From: Jiangella anatolica
GTDB taxonomy: Bacteria; Actinomycetota; Actinomycetes; Jiangellales; Jiangellaceae
Assembly: GCF_003236295.1 (NCBI RefSeq)
Contig: NZ_POTW01000004.1
Location: 62,001-126,000 of the forward strand
Length of the DNA stretch: 64,000 nucleotides
Direction of reading: 5' to 3'
The position numbers and the translations under genes were made by a program. Shown piece after piece: positions 24,306 to 30,993 of the stretch. Positions within the stretch are counted from its first letter, which is position 1; every line of letters starts with the position of its first letter. The notes below the pieces were generated by a model. The model saw only the letters and a list, made by a program, of their open reading frames with translations, ran no database searches and was not told the DNA's origin.

Positions 24306-25232
24306 ATGGTTGTGGTCGTGGAAATTGATCAACTCCGTGCGCTGGAGAAGATCTACGATGCCGGTGGAGCGATGGGCTTGATCTCTGCGGGAGACGCGCT
24401 GAAGGAGGATCTGTCGGAACGGGAGGTCTACGTCTGGCTTGAGGAGTACGCCGAGCCACGTGGCCTGGTGGAGATCGAAGAAGGTCTGGCGCCACGTGCT
24501 CGCCTGACCCCTGCCGCGGTCGATCTTGTCGAGGGTGCGCGGGAGCGTCGCGCCGATCGGCGGTTCCGCCGTCGCGCCCTTCGGGCGAACCTCCTGCGAT
24601 GGATGGACTCAGAGGCTGGTCGCCCTGGCGTCGAGGTCTTTCCCTCGAAGTTCTTGAGCGCCGACATCGCCGTTCTCGACGGTGAACGGTTCACCGAACT
24701 CGACGTCGCGGAGGCGGCCTCCTACCTGGAGGAGAACGGCCTCACGAAGCCGATGTGGGTTGGCGGATCGGCAGGTAGGGTCGCCGCTCGGCTGCGATTG
24801 ACGAACGAGGGCCAGCGATGCGTTGACGAGTATGACTGCGATATCGATGCGTACCTCCGTCCTTCGGCTGGTTCTGGATCGACGATTGTCAACGTCACCG
24901 GCGACGGCAACAATCTTGCGACGGCACACGGAGCCGGCGCCACGGCATCAGCAACGGCCATCTCGACCAGCCTCGGCAACGAGATCACCGATCTCGCTCG
25001 CGCACTACGTGAGCTGCTCGATGGAGGGAGTGGTCTGCCCCCTGAGCTCGAGAATGAAGCCCGCGCAGCGGTAGAAGTGCTGGCAACCGAGCGGCAAGAC
25101 AAGGGAAAGATCAGGTCCAGCCTCCGGGTCCTCACGCGCGTCGGCGAGGGCGCGGCTGGGGGAGTAGCGGGCAACGCCATCTGGCAGGTGCTGCTGAACT
25201 ACGTGCCGCGGATCATTGAAAGCCTAGGTTGA
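24306..25232 (+). CDS. Hypothetical protein with winged-helix-like N-terminus and glycine-asparagine linker
   Basis: The family is not recognised. The 308-residue protein begins with helical repeats (LRALEKIYDAGGAMGL, VYVWLEEYAEPRGLVEI) that look like winged-helix domains. Its middle contains STIVNVTGDGNNLATAHGA, a repeat-like strand typical of proteins that place a membrane or effector tail after a DNA-binding part. The C-terminus is a helical tail with a hydrophobic end. ATG 24306 touches the likely ribosome-binding site GGGGA, so GTG 24318 may be the true start. Its location among resistance and defence genes is suggestive only. Confidence 0.6.
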   Translation: MVVVVEIDQLRALEKIYDAGGAMGLISAGDALKEDLSEREVYVWLEEYAEPRGLVEIEEGLAPRARLTPAAVDLVEGARERRADRRFRRRALRANLLRWMDSEAGRPGVEVFPSKFLSADIAVLDGERFTELDVAEAASYLEENGLTKPMWVGGSAGRVAARLRLTNEGQRCVDEYDCDIDAYLRPSAGSGSTIVNVTGDGNNLATAHGAGATASATAISTSLGNEITDLARALRELLDGGSGLPPELENEARAAVEVLATERQDKGKIRSSLRVLTRVGEGAAGGVAGNAIWQVLLNYVPRIIESLG

Positions 25233-25301
25233 GTTACGGACGTCCGCGGCCCGCGAAGCCGTCCTGAGTGTCCGCGCACTCGTCGAGCGTTGCCAAGGGT
25301 C

Positions 25302-25652
25302 TCAGGGCACGATCACGATCCGGTGCAGGCCGTCCCATTCCGGCGGCTCCTGCGCCACGATTCTGCGCCAGGTACCGAGGCATTGCGCACAAAACGGGTC
25401 GTCGGCATCCCATCTACGTGACTGTCTGCCCCACCTCGGATCCGGATGCTCCGGGATCGCTGGCACATCCTCCTCACCCGCATGGTCGCGACAGGTCGCT
25501 GCCGACCAGTAGCCGCTCGGGGATCGGCTGCAAAGCGTCATACGGGTCACATCGCGACGATCGACCGACTCCTCAGCGACTATGTGGATCTTGCCTGGGC
25601 CGTAGAACGAGGCGGGATTCCAGACCACCTTGTACCGGAAGTCGTAATGCAT
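25302..25652 (-). CDS. Hypothetical protein, cysteine pairs
   Basis: From ATG 25652 the product has 116 residues and no known family. It begins MHYDFRYKVVWNPASFYGPG and has cysteines in TLCSRS, AATCRDH and FCAQCLGTW, a spacing that could bind zinc. The start lacks a good ribosome-binding site, so the call is tentative. Confidence 0.4.
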   Translation of the reverse strand: MHYDFRYKVVWNPASFYGPGKIHIVAEESVDRRDVTRMTLCSRSPSGYWSAATCRDHAGEEDVPAIPEHPDPRWGRQSRRWDADDPFCAQCLGTWRRIVAQEPPEWDGLHRIVIVP

Positions 25653-25916
25653 AGCCCGCCGGCGCACCACCCACCTCAGCTCTCTCGACCTATGGGCCGC
25701 GTCGCCGTCGCCATATCGGCCGAGGGTAGCTGGCACGCCAGACACATCTCGCCGTCCCGGCCCGGCGCCTGTGACGATGCCGAGCAGGAAGCCGCCGGCG
25801 ATCGAGTTGAGGCGGCATGGCACTAGGGAGGCAGCCCTGTTCGCGGAGGACGGAGAAGCCTTCGTCGCGGATGAACGGCCGTGCGTGTCGAGGCAGGTCG
25901 TGGTGGGATCCTGCCT

Positions 25917-27152
25917 TCATTCCCAGCGGCCCGCTAGGCACGATTGCGTCGCGGTGCCGAGCGCGGCCACGGCGGCTGCGCCGGCGATCGCGGCGAGCAC
26001 GGCGAACATGGCCGGGTAGGAGCCAACGGTGGCGGCGATGGCGCTGCCGGCCCAGGGCGCGATGGCCATGGCGATGGTGGTGGGGGCGTTGAGGATGCCG
26101 TAGAGGGTGCCGAAGCCGGTGATGCCCCACCGGTCGCTGACGGCGGTGGACTGCAGGAGGGTGAAGGCGCCGCGGGCGATGCCGAGGATGATGCTCGCGG
26201 CCACGAGGACGGCGGCCGGGCCGGGGAGCAAGCCGGCGGCGGCGATGGTGACGGCGCCTCCGGCGAGGATGGCGACGGACCGGAAGCGCGGGGTGGTGCG
26301 GCGCGACAGCGGCGCGTAGCCGATGCGGCCGAGCAGCTGCCCGGCACCGGACAGGCCGAGCGCCCAGGCCGCGAGCGTCATGGACAGGCCGCGGTCGGCG
26401 AGCAGCGGGATGAGGTGGATGGTGGCGGCGAACATCGCGAACGCCGTGAGAGCCGAGGCGATGGTGAGGCAGACGAAGGCGCGGCTGGTCGCGACCGCGC
26501 GAATGTGGCCGTTGCGCAGCCGCGGATGGGCCGCGTGGTCGGGTGCGGGCCAGGGCGCGGCGAGACCCAGCGCGTGGCCGGGGATGGTGGAGACCGCCAG
26601 GAGGACCGCGAGCACGACGTAGGTCTGCCGCCAGCCGAACTGGTCGAGGAGGGCGGCGGTGGCCGGGGCGAAGATGGTGCTGGACAGGCCGGCGACCAGG
26701 GTCAGGACGGTCAGCGCGTGGGTGCGGTGCGGGCCGTACCAGCGGGTCAGCGCGGTGAACGCTGCCGCGTAGAGGGTGCCGGCCTGGGCGAGCCCGGCGA
26801 CCACCCAGGCGGCGGCGAACCAGCCGACGTTCGGTGCGGCGGCAATACTGAGTGTCGCGGCGACTCCGACGACCGAGCCGAGGGTCATGACGAGCCGCGG
26901 ACCGTAGCGGTCGATGGCGCGTCCGGCCGGGATACCGACGACGGCCGCCACCACGAACGCGAGCGAGAAGGCCGCCGTCGTCGATGGGTCGGACCAGCCG
27001 GTGGCCGCGGTGATGGTCGGCAACGCGACCGGGAATGAGTAGTAAAGGACACCCCAGCCGACGATCTGCGTCAGGCACAGTGCGGCCAGCGCGCGCCGCG
27101 GAGTGGCCGGCTGCGCGGACCGGCCGTCCTCGGCGCGGCGGGTTCGGTTCAC
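25917..27152 (-). CDS. MFS transporter coupled to a flavin monooxygenase
   Basis: The 411-residue protein has about 12 membrane helices and MFS loop motifs (GIPAGRAIDRYGPRLVMTLG). It starts at GTG 27152, overlapping the stop of the flavin monooxygenase gene by four bases. The pair faces an arsR gene that probably controls it. Export of arsenite or an oxidised organoarsenical is a reasonable guess; no sequence feature names the substrate. Confidence 0.85.
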   Translation of the reverse strand: MNRTRRAEDGRSAQPATPRRALAALCLTQIVGWGVLYYSFPVALPTITAATGWSDPSTTAAFSLAFVVAAVVGIPAGRAIDRYGPRLVMTLGSVVGVAATLSIAAAPNVGWFAAAWVVAGLAQAGTLYAAAFTALTRWYGPHRTHALTVLTLVAGLSSTIFAPATAALLDQFGWRQTYVVLAVLLAVSTIPGHALGLAAPWPAPDHAAHPRLRNGHIRAVATSRAFVCLTIASALTAFAMFAATIHLIPLLADRGLSMTLAAWALGLSGAGQLLGRIGYAPLSRRTTPRFRSVAILAGGAVTIAAAGLLPGPAAVLVAASIILGIARGAFTLLQSTAVSDRWGITGFGTLYGILNAPTTIAMAIAPWAGSAIAATVGSYPAMFAVLAAIAGAAAVAALGTATQSCLAGRWE

Positions 27153-28228
27153 AGGCCGATGATGGCGGGCGCCTGCTGGACGTGGGCGGCCAGCGGTCCG
27201 ACGACGTAGTCGGCGTCGCGGCTGACACCGCGGATGGTGTTGGAGGAGAACGAGCGCTGGAACTCCAGGCCCAGGTAGACGAGGCCGGGGTGGGTGGTGG
27301 AGATGCCGTCGACGTGCAGCGGCAGGCCGTTCTCGTCCAGCGCGCCGAGTGGGCGCAGGTAGTCGACGTTGGGCCGGTACCCGGTGGCGAAGACGACGGC
27401 GTCGACGTGCTCGCGCTCGCCGTCGGCCCAGACGACGCCGTCGGCGTCGAAGGCGGTGAACATGGCTCGCCGCTCGACCTGGCCGGACTCGATGGCCTCG
27501 CGGTAGTGGCCGGTGTCCAGCACGAGCGGCTTGCGGACGATGTGCCGCAGCCAGGCCGCGGGCAGGTGGTCGAAGCCGGTGACCTCGAGCCAGTGGTGCA
27601 GGTCGCGGCCGCGGATCACCTGCGGGAGGAAGTGCACCGGCGCGAGCGTGGCCAGCGTCAGGTCGGCGACGGCGGCGAGCTCGTCGGCGATCTGCACGCC
27701 CGAGTTGCCGCCGCCGACGACGATGACGCGCCTGCCTGCGTATGGGGCGGGGTTGCGGTAGCCGGCGACGTGCAGTAACTCGCCGGTGAAGGACTCCTGG
27801 CCGGGCAGGGTCGGGGTGATCGGGCTGCCGAATGAGCCGGAGGCCGCAACCAGGCCCGCGGCCGGGTGGGCGTCGCCGTGGGCGGTGTGGACGATGAACC
27901 CGGTGCCGTCGGCCTCCACCGCGCTCACCCGGGTGTGGGTGCGGATGTCGACGCCGAGGTGCTGGGCGTAGTGGTCGAGGTAGTCGGCGACCTCCTCGCG
28001 GGTGGGGTAGCGGTCGGGGTCGCCGTCCATCGGGAAGCCGGGCATGGCGCTGTAGCGGGCGGGGGAGAAGACCCGCAGGCTGTCGTAGTAGTGCGGCCAG
28101 GACCCGGCCGGCCGGTCGCCGGCCTCGAGTACGACGGGGTGCAGGCCTGCGTCGCGGACGGCGCGGGCGGCGGCGAGGCCGGACTGGCCGGCGCCGACGA
28201 CGATCACAGGGAGCGCGGTGGCGGTCAT
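27149..28228 (-). CDS. ArsO-like flavin-dependent monooxygenase, second copy
   Basis: From ATG 28228 the protein has 359 residues. It has VIVVGAGQSGLAAARAVRDA near the start, RVIVVGGGNSGVQIADEL in the middle and ATGYRPNVDYLRPLG near the end, the short flavin-monooxygenase layout shared with the gene at 11504. It is translationally coupled to the downstream MFS transporter and divergent from arsR. The likely role is oxidation of an arsenic compound before export, inferred from context only. Confidence 0.78.
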   Translation of the reverse strand: MTATALPVIVVGAGQSGLAAARAVRDAGLHPVVLEAGDRPAGSWPHYYDSLRVFSPARYSAMPGFPMDGDPDRYPTREEVADYLDHYAQHLGVDIRTHTRVSAVEADGTGFIVHTAHGDAHPAAGLVAASGSFGSPITPTLPGQESFTGELLHVAGYRNPAPYAGRRVIVVGGGNSGVQIADELAAVADLTLATLAPVHFLPQVIRGRDLHHWLEVTGFDHLPAAWLRHIVRKPLVLDTGHYREAIESGQVERRAMFTAFDADGVVWADGEREHVDAVVFATGYRPNVDYLRPLGALDENGLPLHVDGISTTHPGLVYLGLEFQRSFSSNTIRGVSRDADYVVGPLAAHVQQAPAIIGL

Positions 28229-28293
28229 GCCAGTCAACATATCGTCGATTCGCGAGATGGCAAAATGACGATACGTTGCGTATTCTCGGCGGC
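28229..28293. promoter_or_regulatory. Divergent promoter, monooxygenase-MFS / arsR
   Basis: The 65-bp gap contains AACATATCGTCGATTCGCGA and AATGACGATACGTT, with repeated ATATCGTC/GACGATA inverted elements suitable for an ArsR-type repressor. Neither start has a strong ribosome-binding site. Confidence 0.5.
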
Positions 28294-28638
28294 ATGAGCG
28301 AAGTCGTGGCGGCGGGGGAGCGCAGGTCGTTGCCGCTGGTGACCGACGATCTGGTCGAGCTCAGTGACGCCACGCTTGACTTCCTCAAGGCGCTGGCCAA
28401 TCCGGCCCGGCAGAAGATCATGCTGCTGTTCGCCCGCGGCGCCGAGTTGTCCGTGGGGGAGATCGCCGAGCTCGCCGACATCGGCCAGTCGACCGCGTCG
28501 GAGCAGTTGAAGCTCCTGCGCCGTGGCGGCATCGTCACCTCGCGGCGCGACGGCAAGACCGTCTACTACCGCGCCAACAAGGACGGCATGGCCCGCGCCC
28601 TCGAGGACCTCCAGAACTACCTCAAGGTCTGCTGCTGA
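28294..28638 (+). CDS. ArsR-family repressor with C-terminal Cys-Cys
   Basis: The 114-residue protein has an ArsR fold: FLKALANPARQKIMLLFARG, then IGQSTASEQLKLLRRGGIV and the wing SRRDGKTVYYRA. Its only cysteines are the last two residues (LKVCC), so a metalloid site would have to use this tail. That is unlike the helix-bound sites of well-known ArsR proteins. It is divergent from the monooxygenase-MFS pair and six bases upstream of an acetyltransferase-like gene. Confidence 0.88.
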   Translation: MSEVVAAGERRSLPLVTDDLVELSDATLDFLKALANPARQKIMLLFARGAELSVGEIAELADIGQSTASEQLKLLRRGGIVTSRRDGKTVYYRANKDGMARALEDLQNYLKVCC

Positions 28639-28644
28639 ACCATC

Positions 28645-29091
28645 ATGGACCTCGAGCTGATCGAGAAGCGACGGGAGCCCGGCGAGGACGGGTTCGGGTG
28701 GCAGCCGTTCGACCGGAGTGAGTGGTTCAACCCCGACTGGTGGAATGACCCGCTCCTGGTCGATGATGCCTCGATCTACCTGCAGGTGCGGCTGGACGGC
28801 GTCGAGGTCGCTCGGGTCGAGCTCGACGAGCTGGTCGATTTCAGCCACTTCACTTCTGCGCCTCAGTTCGAGAGCGCGCTAGAGATCGAGTTCATCGAGG
28901 TGGTGTCGACGCACCGTCGTCGCGGCATCGGGCGGGCCGTAGTCAATGGTGTCATCGGGCGGTATCCGGGCCGGCGGTTCGTCGCGTTCAGCGAGGGCGC
29001 GGATCCGTTCTGGGCGTCGCTCGGCTGGGATCGATACGAGCACCCCGAAGGCGTCGACTACTGGCGCCCGCTCTACATCCAGCCGGCCTAG
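28645..29091 (+). CDS. GNAT-like acetyltransferase, uncertain substrate
   Basis: The 148-residue protein has the acetyl-CoA-binding pattern IEVVSTHRRRGIGRAVVNGV (about residues 86-105) and a late ASLGWDRYEH that fits the end of a GNAT fold. The N-terminal 40 residues are rich in Trp and Asp and are not typical. It follows arsR by six bases, so it is probably co-transcribed. The substrate is unknown. Confidence 0.65.
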   Translation: MDLELIEKRREPGEDGFGWQPFDRSEWFNPDWWNDPLLVDDASIYLQVRLDGVEVARVELDELVDFSHFTSAPQFESALEIEFIEVVSTHRRRGIGRAVVNGVIGRYPGRRFVAFSEGADPFWASLGWDRYEHPEGVDYWRPLYIQPA

Positions 29092-29095
29092 CGCT

Positions 29096-29461
29096 TCACT
29101 GACCCAGGGCTAGGGCGTCGCGGATGGCAGCGAGGCGTTCGGGGATGACGCGGTAGTAGATCCAGGTGCCGCGGCGGTCGCCGGTGATCAGGCCGACGTC
29201 GCGCAGCAGCTTCAGGTGGTGGCTGGTCGTGGCCGCCGTCTTGCCGATGCTCGCTGAGAAGTCGCACGCGCAGACCTCGTCCGCGTTGAGCAGCATCGAC
29301 AGGATCTTCACCCGTGCGGGGTCGGCCAGCGCCTTGAACATGCCCGCGAGCAGCGAGGCGTCGCCGTCGCTCATGGCCGACGTCGGCGTGCAGCAGTCGT
29401 TCAACACCGGCAGAGCGCGAGCGTTCGCCGGTGCGATCGGGCTGATCGTGGTGGTGGTCAT
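29096..29461 (-). CDS. arsR: ArsR repressor with Cys-Cys N-terminal site (cassette copy A)
   Basis: The 121-residue ArsR has MFKALADPARVKILSMLLNA and TAATTSHHLKLLRD. Cysteines 23-24 (NDCCTP) and 64/66 (VCACDF) match the Cys15-Cys16-Cys55 arsenite site known from Corynebacterium glutamicum ArsR. It is almost identical to the protein at 50547. It is divergent from a 64-residue CC protein and a 17-residue cysteine-rich peptide. Both copies of this cassette keep that order. Confidence 0.92.
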   Translation of the reverse strand: MTTTTISPIAPANARALPVLNDCCTPTSAMSDGDASLLAGMFKALADPARVKILSMLLNADEVCACDFSASIGKTAATTSHHLKLLRDVGLITGDRRGTWIYYRVIPERLAAIRDALALGQ

Positions 29462-29602
29462 CGTCGCTCCAGGTTACCCGGGAAGGTCGGCTGTTTCCAT
29501 GATTGTCGAAATTTGTTTTGACAATCGTCGAATCAATGTTTAGATGAACATCGAAACAGGGTCGGCTGTTCCGGCCTCGTGGACCACTGCCGAGGAGGCG
29601 TC
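29462..29602. promoter_or_regulatory. Divergent promoter of cassette copy A
   Basis: This AT-rich segment holds TTGTCGAAATTTGTTTTGACAA (inverted TTGTC/GACAA). It also holds CGAATCAATGTTTAGATGAA followed by CATCGAAAC, which is conserved almost base for base at 50970-51010. AGATGAAC may overlap a -10 box for the plus-strand small genes. Confidence 0.6.
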
Positions 29603-29797
29603 ATGGACCCGTACCTGCCCGAGACGATGGCTGCCGAGCGTCGTCGCGATCTGATCGCCGAGGCCGCCCACCAGCGTCTCGTCGCGTTGGCGACCTGCTG
29701 CCGCAGGAGCGCCCTTGGGCGCGCCGTGTCGCGGGTCCGCGACGTCTGGGCAGCGCGGTCCGCTAACCGCGGCGCCGCCTGCTGCGCCGCGGCCTGA
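29603..29797 (+). CDS. Conserved 64-residue protein with two Cys-Cys pairs (cassette copy A)
   Basis: The start follows GAGGAGGCGTC, a strong ribosome-binding site. The product is a basic helical protein with CC at 32-33 (LVALATCCRRS) and 60-61 (RGAACCAAA). The copy at 51050 has the same length and cysteine positions with many substitutions elsewhere, which argues for selection. I know no named family. Placement beside an arsenite-sensing ArsR suggests arsenite binding or delivery, but this is untested. Confidence 0.75.
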   Translation: MDPYLPETMAAERRRDLIAEAAHQRLVALATCCRRSALGRAVSRVRDVWAARSANRGAACCAAA

Positions 29798-29838
29798 CCA
29801 CCAACCCATCAGCGAGGCTGCGAGGGAGGTTGACCACG

Positions 29839-29892
29839 ATGGACTGCTGCGACGACCAGACCACGGACTCCTGCAACACCAGTTGCTGCTGA
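29839..29892 (+). CDS. 17-residue cysteine-rich peptide (cassette copy A)
   Basis: The open frame encodes MDCCDDQTTDSCNTSCC, preceded by GAGGGAGGTTGACCACG with a clear ribosome-binding site. Cysteines are at 3, 4, 12, 16 and 17. The second copy at 51279 encodes MDCCDDQTTDCCDTGCC with the same length, start context and CC ends. Conservation of ribosome-binding site, frame and cysteines across two diverged copies supports a real peptide. It could be a tiny arsenite-binding peptide, a leader peptide or a sensor. It lies 41 bp after the 64-residue gene. Confidence 0.72.
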   Translation: MDCCDDQTTDSCNTSCC

Positions 29893-30139
29893 ACCACAGG
29901 AGAGTGGGTGGCGCGCCGGCATCCGGTGTCGGCGCCTGCTGCCATACGGAACTGCGAGTGGGCCAGCGCTGCGACGATCTCGTACACGATCCGCGTGAGC
30001 TCGCTTGAGAACCGGGCTCGACGGCGGGTTCGTCGAGGAGACAGTTGTTACGGACCCTGGTGGCGCCGGTCGGATTCTCGCGTCGACAAACAGGCAGGTC
30101 GCGTGTCGAATGTCCGGGTTGCCGTTACGCTGCCGCGCT

Positions 30140-30676
30140 GTGGATGCAGAGGGATGGGGCCTGACGTTCGGCATCGCCGGTGGTGCCGCCGGTATCGTTT
30201 CGGCGTACATCGCATGGCTGGCGTACCGCGGTGCGGGTCGGTCGGCCGGGGACTCGAATCGATCGGCGGACGCTGCCGAGAGGTCGGCGGATGCCTCGGA
30301 GAAGTCGGCCGAGACCTCCGAGCGGTCGGCGACGGCCGCCGAGGAGGCTGTGCAGTTGGCGAAGGAACGAGCCAAGCGCGATCGAGAGACGGAGCTCCGC
30401 GATCGTGTGCAGTGGGAGATCCGTCAGCCTGACCACCACATGTTCTTCGAGCTGGTTAACAAGGGCCACGGGACCGCCTACGGCGTAGCCGTCGACCTGC
30501 CCGATGGGACCAGCCCCGGGCCGTACGTGATCGAGGGCGGCGAAGCTGAGGCGTTCACGCCGCAATGGCCGCTGGTCCGGGGGTACCCGCTCACGATCAA
30601 AGTGGGCTGGCACCTGGAGCCTGACCTAATCGACATGCCCCCAAAGACTAAGCGGCTGATCATCCAGCGCCCGTGA
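30140..30676 (+). CDS. Hypothetical protein, N-terminal helix and coiled coil
   Basis: The GTG at 30140 gives 178 residues with an N-terminal membrane helix (about residues 7-24). A heptad-like alanine/serine/glutamate stretch follows (SADASEKSAETSERSATAAE, about residues 40-68). A beta-rich C-terminus has FELVNKGHGTAYGVAVDLP. This layout recalls the protein at 10902. The family is unknown. There is no clear ribosome-binding site, and a leaderless start is possible. Confidence 0.55.
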   Translation: MDAEGWGLTFGIAGGAAGIVSAYIAWLAYRGAGRSAGDSNRSADAAERSADASEKSAETSERSATAAEEAVQLAKERAKRDRETELRDRVQWEIRQPDHHMFFELVNKGHGTAYGVAVDLPDGTSPGPYVIEGGEAEAFTPQWPLVRGYPLTIKVGWHLEPDLIDMPPKTKRLIIQRP

Positions 30677-30993
30677 TCGATCGTTGGCGGGCCGCCCTCC
30701 GGTCGCCCTCACGCATGAGGGCCTCGCGGTAGGCATGGGTGCCGCGGCTGACTTGCCCGGCGGTGACGGCGCGGTCGTCAATCAGCGCGGAGGCGCCTGC
30801 GCGCTGATCGGCAAATCGAACTGAGACTGAATTTGTGCGAGGAGCATTGTCTCGCTCCCGCGTGAGCCGGGCTGCGGCTTCACGCGGTGCGATGCCCTGT
30901 GTGTCGTGGAGCGATGCTGTCACCTCGAGAGGTACCGTGCTCCCGGACTGGTAGGCCCTCAGCGCGGCTCCGGTCGCGCGAGGAGGTCCACGA
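30677..30993. other. Spacer before the NACHT gene
   Basis: No supported gene. A short minus-strand frame here lacks a start signal and family features. The last 15 bases carry the ribosome-binding site AGGAGG of the NACHT gene. Confidence 0.4.
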
